Counted from the stretch's first letter, positions 18,044 to 28,908 are shown. The stretch is 64,000 nucleotides of DNA from Gautieria morchelliformis (GCA_015179125.1 WHVA01000327.1:1-64000), one strand, 5' to 3'. Translations and numbers: made by a program. Notes: a model not told the origin generated them from the sequence alone.

Positions 18044-20616
18044 GTAAGGAGCACAAAGAACACCTCGGCATAGTCTTTGACAGACTACACAAAAACCACC
18101 TCTTCTTGAGCAAGAAGAAAGTCGATCTTTACTCGGAACATATGGAGTGTCTTGGCCACATCATAGATGGCCAAGGTCTGCACGCGGATGCGGAAAAAAT
18201 GCAACACATCCACGAATGGAGGAGGCCCCGGACCTTCAATGACATCCAACGCTTCCTCAGGCTCATATAATACCTAGCACATTACATGCCAGATGTGAGT
18301 GCATACACCACCCCATTATCAGGGTGCATCCACAACAACCAGCCGTTCGAATGGACACCACTGCTGGAAAAGTGCCTACAAAGCATAAAGGCACTGGCCT
18401 GCAAGGTCCCCATCCTACGACCAGTCGACCCCCGAAGCAATGACCCTATCTGGGTCATCACGGATGGATCGAAGTCGGGTGTTGGTGCCATATATGGCCA
18501 GGTCCCTGACTGGAAAACGTGCCGGCCAGTGGGCTTCTTGTCAAAAGAAGTTCAGCGTGGCCCAACAGCACTAAAGGACCCACCAGCACGAGACGATCGC
18601 CATGCTCGAGGCCCTGATGAAATGGGAGGACAAGCTCCTGGGGCGAAAGTTCACCCTAGTGACTGACCACAAGGGTCTCGAATACTTCGAGACCCAGAAG
18701 AACCTATCCGACCGACAGGTCAGATGGTGGGAGTTCCTCTCCCGTTTCAACTTCAACACCGTGCATGTTGACGGTGTTGAGAACAAAGTCGCGGACTGTC
18801 TCTCTCGATACTATGAGAGCGACACGAGCAACGATCGACACCCAGAACACATGTTCATCAATGCAGACAAACGCCTCAATCCAGATGGAGAGCTACTGCC
18901 CACTAATCGATACATCGAACTACGGGCAGCAGCAGCGAGACGGTCGACCCGCCCTGCAGAGAAAACGGAGGTGCGGACAGCCGAGGCCGCCGCCCTGCAT
19001 GGAGGCCCCGCACAGGACCCAGAGATGGACGTCACCCCTGAAACTGATGACGACGTCCACACCATCGCTGCAGGCAATGACGGTACGCCTTTGTGCATGA
19101 ACGTCGAGGCGACATGGACCTGCCAAAGGTCCTGCGCGACGCATACCATGAAGACGCCATGTTCTCGAAGATCATGGCGCACCCAGATGCCCACCCAAGG
19201 TTTGGCATCAAGGATGGGCTGATGATATGGACAAAAAACCAGCTCAAACAAGACGTCATTGCTGTCCCCCGGACTGTTTTTCATGGGGGAAGGAGGCTGA
19301 TCGAAATCATAATCGATCATGCACACAGGACCATGGGTCACTACGGCCACATGAAGACTTCGAATTATATTTGAAGGGCATACTGGTGGCAAGGTATGGG
19401 CCCCGACATCGAGACGTTCTGCATCTCATGCGCGAGGTGCCAGATGAACAAAACTGGCACCCAGAAGCCCAAGGGCCTGCTGCACAGCCTGCCCATCCCA
19501 GACAGGCCATGGCAGTCGATCGGAATCAACTTCATGGGGCTGATTCCCAAATCAGATGGCTGTGATTACCTTATGGTAATCATAGACAGGCTGACTTCGC
19601 ACGTCCACCTCATCCCAACGACGACGAGGGTCACAACAAAGGAAGTAGCCTGGCTGCTCCTCAAGGAAGTCATCAGGATCCATGGAGTCCCCGACTCCAT
19701 CGTCTCCGATCAAGACTCAAAGTTCACGTCAATCTTCTGGCGTGAACTTCAGCGGCTCATGGGGACTAACCTCCTCATGGCTACCGCATTCCATCCACAA
19801 ACGGATGGAGCCACCGAGCAGGCCAACCGCTCGATCTGACAGATCCTATGGACGGTCGTCAGAGATGACCAGAAGGACTGGGCACACAAGTGCCCAATGG
19901 TCGAAGTGGCCATCAACAGCAATGTCAGCACCACCACAGGGTTCGCTCCCTTCGAGCTGAACCACGGGTACATGCTGCGGATCGACATGCCCATGACAGC
20001 AGACACTCCTTTCAAGGGAGTGTCCCAGTTCGCACAACAGGCTCACTGGAACCTGATGATGGTGCACAATGCCATACTGGAGCACCATGTAACACATGCG
20101 TTTCATGCAAATGAGAAACACCGGGATAGTGACATGTATGCGGTCGGCGACCGCGTATACCTGTCCACTCAGAACCTGACCCTGCCCAAAGGAAGGGCCA
20201 GGAAGCTGGTGCCGCAATACATTGGCCCGTATCGGGTGCTTGAGGCCCACAACAAGGCCTCGATGGTAACTCTTGAGCTACTAGACGAGCTGAAGAACAG
20301 GCGCATCATGCCCATCTTCCACACCAGCCTCATACGACGATATGAGGCCAACAATGACGACCTATTCCCTCATCGAGAAGCGAAGTCGTTCAACGACTTT
20401 GGCACAAACGACAAGGAGGAATGGCTTGTCGATGAGATTTTATCCCATAGATGGATAAACTCCAAGGACCTGGAATTTCAGGTCCGATGGACCCTTGGTG
20501 ACGTGACATGGGAGCCCATGCCAGCGTGTAAAGACCTGGAAGCTCTATACCACTACCTAGAGCTCCGGGGCATGACTAAGCCACGTGACCTGCCTAAAAG
20601 ACACCAAGTCACATAG
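18044..20616 (+). pseudogene. Gypsy pol: RT C-terminus, RNase H, integrase, chromodomain-like end
   Basis: The sequence enters mid-RT (EHLGIVFDRLHKNHLFLSKK, HIIDGQGLHADAEKM), then RNase H (VITDGSKSGVGAIYG; LVTDHKGLEYFETQKN; ENKVADCLSRYY), the integrase zinc finger (HAHRTMGHYG then CISCARC), the integrase core (PDRPWQSIGINF, IVSDQDSKFTS, ATAFHPQTDGATEQANR) and a C-terminal part (VGDRVYLSTQN, HTSLIRRYEANNDDL, LEFQVRWTLGDVTWEP). It is dead: there are stops at about 18,268, 19,372 and 19,837 and frameshifts near 18,585 and 19,080. The 5' part (LTR, gag, protease, most RT) is missing where it abuts the Helitron. Confidence 0.92.
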
Positions 20617-20743
20617 GTCAGGTGTAGATCACGTGAGACACCGGACAATGCCGACAGTGTCACTTAAATTTTCACCTCAGATCTTTCCAAGGCACATCGC
20701 TTCTTGAGAAGCAACCACCATCACCCCATCACCTTCTATCGAA

Positions 20744-21223
20744 GATGATGCCAGCCAAAGACAGTATTGACATTGATCACTCGACATCTGCAATGCCACC
20801 AGCGGCCCCCAAGCAAGGGGTCGCAGCAATCCTCAGTGCTCCTACGGCAACTGAGGAGCACTGGAAAATCATGGGATGGAGAAATGGCCTAGCCATCGTC
20901 CATCCCAACGGGTGCGACAGCTGCTCAGCCTTCGCTGCGCACCTGAAAACCACCACCGATGCCAACTGTGTCCAATTGGCATAGAAAGACGTCGGCACTG
21001 CCATGTACACGGTGTGGCCAACGTGGGTCGACAAGGTCAAATGCCACGCAGTGAGGAACGCGCAGCTGACTACACACGACTTCAAACAGCCCTGAAAGAA
21101 GACATCAGGGCCCTCGACAGTGCACTCAAGACCGAGTGCGGCAGGACACGGGAACTGGGGAAGTTGGTCCAGACCCTACAGCGCAAGCTCGCAACCATGA
21201 AGCGAGCAGAGCCCGCCCCATGA
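20744..21223 (+). pseudogene. Retroelement accessory ORF, N-terminal part
   Basis: Downstream of pol, 20,745-20,984 reads MPAKDSIDIDHSTSAMPP, HWKIMGWRNGLAIVHPNG and a Cys pair DSCSAF, then stops. A different frame continues with a predicted coiled coil (YTRLQTALKEDIRALDSAL; RTRELGKLVQTLQRKLATMK) to 21,223. It appears to be the front of the protein whose main part begins at 21,227. The family is unknown, but its position is repeated in the second element copy. Confidence 0.45.
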
Positions 21224-21226
21224 CCC

Positions 21227-22468
21227 ATGGCGGGCCCATCATCCCGCCCGATGGCCCCGTTGCCGTCGCATGCCAAAACAGGGCTAGCGGATCGAATCGC
21301 CGCCCCTAAGCCCACCCCCAGCCAATCCGCACCAGGTCTCATGGCGCGGATCACCCACCCACCCAGCCCATCCTTCACGGGCCCCAGCGAGCCACCAGCA
21401 TCGACAGTCAACATCCCCGATGGCTTCTACTCAGACGACCCAGATCTCAAACACTACAATCCGGACCACCCACAACACTTCTCAAAAAAGAGATGTGCCC
21501 AGGGTTATGATCAGCTCATAACCTACGACCCCATCGATGATCTGCGCAAGCGTGTCACCAGTGAGTACCTGGCACAGTCACTGAGTCACACTGCGGACGA
21601 CCTGGCACTGGGGCTGGCACTGGCCGCGGCTCAGAATGAGTATCTCACAGCTGAGCAGGAGAGGGCCAGACGAGCAGTCCTTTGGCCCATGCCATCGGTG
21701 TCGTTGCCCCCACCAGCGATGACAGTTCCCAACCCTCTCCTGGGGGAAGTGGAGCTCATGCCTCTTGGGGACCCTCCATTCACCGTAACAGGCTGCCTGC
21801 CACGGCCCCTCGGAAAAAGTACACTGTTGCAAGACGAATGGTTTGACCTCTGCCAAACCAAAGAGCAGAGGTTTCAGGACCTCCTAAAGGAGGCCAGGGA
21901 GACGCCAACGGGCTCCCACACACGTGGGATGGTGACCGCGATGAGACGGGCCCGGGAGGAGGCCTGGGCCAGTAGCCATCGGTCAGGCTACTTCCTCATC
22001 GGCCAAGGAACCGCCGATGACATTCAGGTCATACTCCATGGCTGGTTACACAACCCCGAGGGCATCCCATTGGCCATCCGCGATGAGCTGGATGGCAGTC
22101 TGAACATCCACGACGTGGATGTATGGATGTGGATGAGGAGGCTTGCTCCAAAAAATCCCAAGCCCCCCTCTCCCCTCAGGGCGTGGATGTACGATCTATT
22201 CCATGTCACCAGCCAATGGCAGGAGCTCGTCCCAGCCAACGAGGTCAGGTACGCCATCAGCAACACCCTAAGGGCGTCGATCACCAGGATGTTCCCCATC
22301 CGAGGTCGCTCAGCCCGGGACATCCCTCTGGACGAGGTCACCCGCTGGCTCGCCAGATACGGTGGCATGACCCGGGACAGCACACCCCGGATCGAAATAT
22401 TGGTCCAGCGTGACCTATCCAGGACGACGTTCAGTGCGCCTGCCCAAATAGGGCAGGAAAAGCTGTGA
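21227..22468 (+). CDS. Retroelement accessory protein, 413 residues, unknown function
   Basis: The open frame starts MAGPSSRPMAPLPSH. Residues 1-70 are Pro/Ser-rich, then FYSDDPDLKHYNPDHPQHF, a helical middle and a conserved C-terminal domain: GWLHNPEGIPLAIRDELDGS, WMWMRRLAPKNP, FPIRGRSARDIPLDEVTRWL, ARYGGMTRDSTPRIE. It lies between the pol end and the polypurine tract (AGAGGGGGAGGG) before the LTR at 22,787. A diverged, broken copy is at 22,998-24,352. Conservation between two element copies argues that this is a genuine part of the retrotransposon, not chance. It is not related to gag or pol in any way I can see. Frame and length are intact here although pol is dead. Confidence 0.65.
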   Translation: MAGPSSRPMAPLPSHAKTGLADRIAAPKPTPSQSAPGLMARITHPPSPSFTGPSEPPASTVNIPDGFYSDDPDLKHYNPDHPQHFSKKRCAQGYDQLITYDPIDDLRKRVTSEYLAQSLSHTADDLALGLALAAAQNEYLTAEQERARRAVLWPMPSVSLPPPAMTVPNPLLGEVELMPLGDPPFTVTGCLPRPLGKSTLLQDEWFDLCQTKEQRFQDLLKEARETPTGSHTRGMVTAMRRAREEAWASSHRSGYFLIGQGTADDIQVILHGWLHNPEGIPLAIRDELDGSLNIHDVDVWMWMRRLAPKNPKPPSPLRAWMYDLFHVTSQWQELVPANEVRYAISNTLRASITRMFPIRGRSARDIPLDEVTRWLARYGGMTRDSTPRIEILVQRDLSRTTFSAPAQIGQEKL

Positions 22469-22786
22469 CTTGCGGCCCTGCAGGACCGCCACAAGGTGGC
22501 GATCATGGCTGCAGAGGCGTCAACAGCCACCCGAGCACAGCTAGACCATGAGCTAGCTGTCACTCACGGCCCCTCACCAGCCTGCAACCCAGTCGCCAAA
22601 GCGACCTTTCGGCAGGACATGGGTATTGATTCCCTGCCCCATGTCCCCACCGACAGCCCAGAGCTCCCGATGGACCCGCACCCGCTGCCGGCTCCATACA
22701 CCGACATTCCCATGTCGGATGCGGACTCCGAGGACATCACCAGGTCCATCTACGAGGAGGTCTGAGTTGTCTATAGAGGGGGAGGG

Positions 22787-22997
22787 TGTAAATATCGTAT
22801 TTACCCGTATTGCCCTTAAGGCAATGCACGCTACTGGAATAGCTTAGCTAACCACGGTACAGTTCTTGCGTGGGAACCGCGCGGCGGTTCCCCAGATCTT
22901 ACCTTACACTGTCACTACGTAGCACACAGAATAACCACATCTTGGTCGAGTTCCGCTTGCCCTTGTGACACAAGGCCTTAAGATACACTATCTTACA
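22787..22997 (+). repeat. Short 3' LTR of the 18-23 kb Gypsy element
   Basis: TGTAAATATCG...ATCTTACA, 211 bp, directly after a polypurine tract. It is similar to the LTR at 24,979-25,182 (shared TTACACTGTCACTACGTAGC and TGTGACACAAGGCCTTAAGA). The next bases resume the accessory ORF of another element copy, so this element seems to have inserted into that older copy. Confidence 0.8.
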
Positions 22998-24978
22998 CCT
23001 ACCTGGGGGAGGGGGAAATCATACCGCTTGGAGACCCGCCGATCTCCAAGACAGGCTTCCTACCATGTCCCATAGGAAAGGTGCCGCAGCGACGTACACA
23101 GTGGTACAACATCTGCCCACTCGATGACACCCGCTTCGTCGAGCTCCAGCTGCGTGCGAAGGATACGCTGCAGTATCTGCCCACACCCAAGATGATTGGC
23201 ATATTCAAGCGCATAGAGCATGAGCAACGCGCTCACAATCCCAAACGGGATTGTTTCATAATAGCGAGCAGTACCCCGCTCGATATTGCAGCCATCATGA
23301 AAGTTTGGATCCACAACCTGGAAGGAATACCCTCTGCCATCCGTGACTGTTGAAATCCGTGTCGGCGGGATTGCGTACGTGTGGGGGAGTCGTAAGGTCG
23401 TAGAGAGACATGGATAGAGTAGAGATGGGAATACAACTTCGGTTGTATGCGCTAACACCGCGCGCAGTGACAACAACGGACACACCGACCGACACCAACG
23501 TCCAGTCAAAGATAACACGGGTGACTTCACTGAGTCAACAAGATGGAGATTGTACTGCCTAGATTGTTATTGTACAGTACCTAGCTATTTAACTACTTGG
23601 GACGAAGCTATACTAGGATAGAAGTGGAAAGGGGTTGCGGAGCGATCAAGTGCTGCCGGTGCGTGATGCATGCACCGGCGCCGGAGCTGTGCCTATCATA
23701 TGGAGTTTAATGTATGCATCAGAAATGATGGAGCGCCTTCCGCGCTCCATCGGATCTGTGCCTCGGTCAACCCCGGAACCCGGCTCAGGGTCAAAGCCAC
23801 CGGTTAGAGGCATGCGCGAGTGACAGCGCGCGTGCATGCCCTAGAGTGCGCTGGGATTGCATATGGGTGTAGATATGGAGTCAGAAGGTCGTTAGGAGTT
23901 TGTTAGTGATGAATATAGATGTATAGCTCGATTTTCCTATTCATAACAGTGACAACCCGGATGGGAGCCTCAACCTCGCAGACATGGATGTCTAGATGTG
24001 GTTGAAGGCCCTCGCACCCCAAACCAAAGGGGTCACATCACCCCTCAAGTCAAGGCTCCTCGACTTATTTGGCTTGACCCACCAATGGTCGAGCTTCGTC
24101 AATGTCAGGGAGTGTCTTACACCGCAGAGCACCAGCCTCCAACTGTCAATCACGGGTCCGTATCCCGTAAGAGGTCGGGCTGGCCCAGACATCCCACTTG
24201 CGGAGATCGCGCAGTGGCTGGCCCGCTACACCGGCGTTACTCGCGAACACGTGGCTCGCATTGAACAATACGTTCAACGCAGTCTCATGGGAGCGGCATT
24301 CAGTGCCCCACCCATGAGGGCCAACAGAAGGTCCTTGAGACCAGCCACATGAGAGCCACAGCACCGCTGCCGCTCACCCATGCCCAGTTCAACCAGGAGC
24401 TCACAAGCATCCGGCCTCCCCCACCGGCCAATGACCCGGCCATCGAGGACACAGGCCCCGACAACCAGGTGGAACCCCCCACCGTGGGTGAGGCAGGGCC
24501 ACCCCACCCAAACACCTCCGCAGATACGGAGGCGCCCCAGACAGAGTCTTGTGCTCCGCCAGCCTGTCAGGGGACCACCCATTCTTCCCCTTATTTCCCT
24601 TCCTTGCATCTCTTCCTCACATCTCTTTCATTGCATCCTTCCTGTATTCCTCCTTCTTTTGTGCGTCACCACCAGTGGTGTGGCTTGCTTATGTCATTGT
24701 GTAGCAGCTATATAGTTTGTTGCTGAGGTAAGGAGCTCCTCACTCTGTTCTCTTTGGATCTCCTCTACCTCAGGTGCGCCATCCATGTATTTACTTGCTC
24801 ACTGACTTATATACTTTGGATCTCCTCTACCTCAGGTAGCCGCTCTAGGGAGTAGAGCACCAGGTAGAGTCGCCCTTACACAGCTCCATACGATCCCGAC
24901 ATCATCATGTCGGAATCACTCAAGGACTCCACCATGGAGGACCTCTACACCTCTTGAGTTATTCATAGAAGGGGGGGG
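22998..24978 (+). pseudogene. Second, older copy of the accessory ORF, split by a solo LTR
   Basis: Bases 22,998-23,347 match the middle of the 21,227 ORF (VWIHNLEGIPSAIRD). Bases 23,949-24,352 continue it (DGSLNLADMD, MWLKALAPQTKG, YPVRGRAGPDIPLAEIAQW, ARYTGVTREHVARIE). The join is interrupted by the LTR at 23,348-23,948. It also has an in-frame stop near 23,993 and frameshifts. Beyond 24,370 the tail is diverged and holds a C/T-rich stretch and a short direct repeat (TTTGGATCTCCTCTACCTCA near 24,755 and 24,814) before the polypurine tract at about 24,966. Confidence 0.8.
23348..23948 (+). repeat. Solo LTR C, TSD GTGAC
   Basis: The 601-bp block starts TGTTGAAATC and ends ATTCATAACA. GTGAC is present on both sides (23,343-23,347 and 23,949-23,953), and removing the block plus one GTGAC restores the accessory protein reading AIRD...DGSLN. 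It is a different family from LTRs A and B. Strand is arbitrary. Confidence 0.9.
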
Positions 24979-25182
24979 TGTAAATAACCTATGTACATAG
25001 TTGCTTAGCTAATACCAGTGGGCCCCTTAGGGACCCACTGTACAGTTCATGCGTGGGAACCGGCTGGCAGTTCCCAATCGCATCTTACCTTACACTGTCA
25101 CTACGTAGCATCCAGAATACCACACCTTGGTCAAGTTCTGTCTGCCCTTGTGACACAAGGCCTTAAGATCTGCATCTTTACA
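24979..25182 (+). repeat. Short 3' LTR of the older Gypsy copy
   Basis: TGTAAATAACC...CATCTTTACA, 204 bp, after a run of G's. It is the homologue of the LTR at 22,787-22,997. A local inverted repeat (AGTGGGCCCCTT...AGGGACCCACT) lies near 25,018-25,041. Confidence 0.8.
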
Positions 25183-25273
25183 TTGTCGCCCCACCATGAA
25201 CATAGTAATTGTGATAGTACCAAATGTTGCAGTCTAGACAGTTATCAACACCAAGTGAGCTAGCACATTTGGA

Positions 25274-25722
25274 CTACCTACTATGACAGTTGTATGATGT
25301 AGTGTACACAGGAACTGGCCCATGATCTTTGGTGAAGAGTGTAGCTTGGTGTTGGATAGGCTCCATGAGTCCACGGCCCTCCGAGGCTAAATTACATCGA
25401 GATTCGAGACAGATGCATGTCGGAGGGAGAAAGTCATACAGAGCTGGCTCAATTTTGTCGTGCTCAGTGGCGAACATGAGGAAGGCATAGGAGCGAGCAC
25501 TTACCAAGGCTACGGGTTAAGCTGTGCTCCAAAAACAGTGGGGCAATTTTGGGAATATACAGCTCTTCTGTGAAGTTCCAGATTAAAATCTTTGAAGCAT
25601 TTCCAGCATAACATCATGGACTGATTATCCAGCGAGAGAGCAGCCACCAGAAAGTCATGGATATGAATAGCGAGTACATCCGGCGCATCAGGAAAAACGG
25701 GGGAAGTTATGGAATGGTACAT
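25274..25722 (-). pseudogene. Fragment with a CxC5-like Cys cluster (KDZ-transposase-associated)
   Basis: Reading leftward from 25,722: HDFLVAALSLDNQSMMLCWK, then after a frameshift EELYIPKIAPLFLEHSLTRS, then after an intron-like or shifted segment (GTAAGT near 25,505) YDFLPPTCICLESRC, LMEPIQHQATLFTKDHGPVP and VYTTSYNC. This order (PPT-x-CL-x2-RC followed by a VxLFT-x-GPVP-type strand and a later Cys) resembles the CxC5-like Cys cluster found at the N-terminus of KDZ-associated basidiomycete proteins. The transposase itself is not present. Shifts and the missing remainder make it a relic. Confidence 0.6.
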
Positions 25723-25739
25723 ACCCTATGTAGGACTTG

Positions 25740-26660
25740 TAGGCGTGTAGGTTCCCCCCCTATTATAATGTGCTCCGTAGTGCGGGCCGAATTTTGTAGT
25801 GTGCCTAGCACCACGTAGCCGCGGGCGGTATCTATGGTGGGTTACAGTAGTCACACATAATGCCGCGTGGTGTCTACGGTGGGCCACATCCCAGGGCATA
25901 TTTGGTTGGGGTGAGATGTAATTAATGCAGGTTCAGGGCTCGGGAGGCTTTAGGAGATAAGATATCATTTCATAGTTAGATATTGGTCTATATAAGTACA
26001 TCGAGGAAAAGTTGGCATGTGTATTCTTCGTCAAAGGCGCCGCGGATTGCCGCAGCTGCTCATGCAAGCTGCGCGTGGTCGAAACGTGACTTCACAGTTT
26101 CTGGAACGTGGAACCCTGCCCTTATCCGGATGCTGTCAACCATTTAATGTTTGCCCCTCCGGTTCCTGCCAACTACAAGGTGAAATCTAAAGATGTGATC
26201 AGAGGGGATTCAGAGACTGAGCAGATGCAAGAGTTGAATGTATAAGCCAAAGCTGAGCCAGACACAGAGATGACCAGAGCATAGCAGGGAGACAGCACGG
26301 CCAGGAGCGATGGCAGGCAGAGCTAATAGATGAGCCAGTCAGCGGCAGTGAGCAGAGCAAAGTAGTCATTATACCCAGTATAAGCAGAGGAGCATAGGAT
26401 AGTATTGACAGAGGTCTGGTAGAGCTCTCCATGAATAATGGTGGAGGAGTTGGTGGTGGGGAAAACGAGCGGCCCCTTTGAGACCCGGGCATAGTGCAGT
26501 ATTTCTATGGCGCGAACTATTTGGTGCTGTTGGGCACGAAACTTACGTGTCACGTGACACATGGGAGAAGAATTTTTCACAGTTGGGCACCGTCGTGCAC
26601 CAGCCACCCATGGCATTGAATTCACATGGATCTGTTAAAATTAGATTCTCCAGTCTCGAC
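25740..26660. other. No supported gene
   Basis: The stretch has short overlapping open frames on the minus strand (26,199-26,625) without recognisable motifs. A direct repeat of the type CGCGGGCGGTATCTATGGTG / CGCGTGGTGTCTACGGTG occurs near 25,820 and 25,865. A TATATAAG box is near 25,992. Confidence 0.4.
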
Positions 26661-26668
26661 ATACAAGC

Positions 26669-26920
26669 CTAATGAACAGGCCACAGGTCTAGAAAATTGT
26701 CGGTTTGTATATGTATGACGCAAAGCTCGCCGGTCGTTACATCCCATACCCGAATGGTCCTGTCATATGATCCCAACACGATCCGCTTGCCGTCCCACGA
26801 CACCGCAACAGAGCTGACTGCGTCAGTGTGGCCTTCAAATGGTCCAGAAACGAGCTCACCGGTTGTGATATCCCTCACCAAGATCATGTCATCAACCTCT
26901 GAGACGATGTGTTTGTCGTC
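26669..26920 (-). pseudogene. WD40 repeat fragment
   Basis: Two to three blades are readable: [55 protein letters not shown] and [11 protein letters not shown], then the frame ends. Such GH...WD blades with TTGEL linkers are typical of large basidiomycete NACHT/WD40 or WD40-only proteins. Neither the N-terminal part nor a start codon is seen, and the sequence on both sides is unrelated, so it is a gene fragment. Confidence 0.75.
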
Positions 26921-27327
26921 TCAACATGTTATGCTGTGGCATTGCTAGACTCAAAGTCAAAGCCGGCGTCTGGAGGCTCAACCAAGTGGCGCTTGGCGCA
27001 TCTTCGTTCATGTATGTGCCAATAGTCCTTCCACACAAACTCGCCATGGCTGAGGGAACATCGATATTGAGCATTTGCGAACATCGGAAGAGCTCGCACC
27101 ATATTTTGCACGCAAAGGCCTTGCGTTGAGTGTTGGTGTGCCGTTTGGCCATCCCATGAGATACAAATTTTTTGTGACTTGGGGCCAGATGCACACAAGG
27201 AGGCTCCGGCCCATCAAGGTTGGGGAAGTGGAGGGCTACTAGAGGCATAGACAAGACCATCCCTGGAGCTAGAAAGCTGTAGGTCTACCTAGTGTGGGCA
27301 GCAGCGCCACATAACAATCTGTGGCAC
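26921..27327. other. No supported gene
   Basis: A minus-strand open frame (27,260-26,892) has no recognisable motif and overlaps others. I see nothing else. Confidence 0.4.
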
Positions 27328-27329
27328 TA

Positions 27330-28141
27330 CAGTTGCGGACACTCAAAGCCCGCCTATTTGGCAGCGGGTGGAGAAAAATTTTTGGCCCAAAACTGACCTC
27401 AGAATTGGACTCACAACCCTCAAAAGCGTCAAAAAACAGCCTTACCTTAATTTTCCCACGGGTTTTAGGTACCGGCCAAATTTTTGGGCCAAATTTTGAC
27501 TCTATATAGGTTCTGAGCACTATTAATACACTGATTTACCCTTCGCCTGTGAACTTCCAGTGCGCGTGCTTTAACCTCTGCAAAATTGCATCCTCCAGCT
27601 CCTCTCCATCATCTTGGCAAGTCTCTTTATGTGCAAAGTTTGTTTTCATAGAATCAAATTGAATTAAACAGGCCAGATCCTCATCATCCTCCTCTAGGTC
27701 ATCCCTATCAGGGCTTGGTGCTTGATATCAGGGTGGAATGGGCTGAGGGATTGACTCAAAGAGTCAATGGGATGTTGGGATTGATTTTTCAGGCCAGAGG
27801 TGTTGTTGGTCAACCTCAGGCCATGGGTGCAAGGTGAGACTTCGGAATTTTTTTCCGCAGTTCCAGTTGTATTTACTGACCTTTTTTCAACATGCACGAA
27901 CACAGTACATCAAATGCTATTGAATCGTGATTTTTTCGTGATTTACAGCGCTAAAAAGGGGGTACGGCCAAAATTTTGAGGGGTTAAAACTTATTTTGTC
28001 AATTTTTGATAATCGGCTCATGCAAATCTTCTCATAATGATCTAGACTATTGTATTTGAGTGTTTAGAAACAGTCTGTGCCATTGTGGCCATCCTAAAAA
28101 ATGGTCGAACAAAATAGGCGGGCTTTGAGTGTCCGCAACTG
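27330..28141. mobile_element. Non-autonomous DNA transposon with 30-bp TIRs and TA target site
   Basis: Positions 27,330-27,359 and 28,112-28,141 are exact 30-bp inverted repeats (outer end CAGTTGCGGACACTC, inner end GCCTATTT). Each is flanked outside by TA (27,328-27,329; 28,142-28,143), the target duplication of Tc1/mariner-type elements. The 812-bp body has no transposase frame, so it depends on one elsewhere. Repeated AAAATTTTTGG/CCAAATTTTT-type words occur near both ends. Confidence 0.85.
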
Positions 28142-28365
28142 TACGTGGAACCCAGAGTCAGCTACATAGTTGACGTAGTCTACTAGTAGCGCCGGTGGCG
28201 CTGCGTAAGCCAAATTACAAGCCGGAATCAGCTGTTCCTGATGCGGTCCTTGACAGCGAGCGACCTGAGCAGCGGCGACCGGTTCTTTCAAGGCTAAGAC
28301 AAGCTGAATAACAAGTAGGAGGTGTGATACATGCAACTCATGGCACAGCAAAGGTTACTGCTTAG

Positions 28366-28427
28366 TGTCAAGATTGGTTTTTAGGCGTTAATATCGTGTA
28401 TTAGTGAACACAGCGAATGCCTGAATA
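28366..28427 (-). repeat. Terminal fragment of the LTR A/B family
   Basis: The first 62 bases are the reverse complement of the 3' end of LTRs A and B (TGTCAAGATTGG, TTTTAGGCGTTAAT, GAACACAG). Similarity stops abruptly near 28,427, so only a stub of an inverted copy remains. Confidence 0.85.
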
Positions 28428-28754
28428 TTTCCAAATCGTGTTTCCAAGGTGTAATAGATGCGCCGGTATCAGCGCAAGAGTGATAGGAGGGAGATTGATC
28501 TCCCATCCATAATATACCACCCCCCCCCCCTGTGATATTTTAATGAGGTGAGCTACTTAGCTTATCTCAATGGTCACGTGCCACTAAGTTATCGTTGCCG
28601 GTCGGCGACAGCGCCCATAGCGGTCCAGGTCCAAAGGTCCAAGGCCCATAGACCTTTTCCCACTAGCTCGGACGCTCTCCTACTCCTGGGGCAACTTTCC
28701 AACAAGCAGCTTCTAGTGAGAACCGACTTCTCAGCTTACGACTGAACGCCCCTA

Positions 28755-28850
28755 CTGGTAGCGGTGTTCACCGGCGATTGCCACCGTTCCGACCACGGAC
28801 GGCGCTAACACCTGTGAAGCGTGTATAACTCACTGTACGTGTACCGTAAG
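28755..28850 (+). repeat. Terminal repeat copy 3, upstream of the F-box gene
   Basis: It contains GTTCACCGGCGATTGCCACC, GGACGGCGCTAACACCTGTG and GCGTGTATAACTC, matching the inverted copy at 7305-7392 closely. Here it lies just 60-150 bp before the start codon of the F-box gene, so its GTATAA may serve as that gene's TATA element. Confidence 0.6.
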
Positions 28851-28908
28851 ACCTCGACAACGATCTTGTGCCTCTTCCAACGGTCTCCCCTGCAGTCAGT
28901 GGGCAAGC

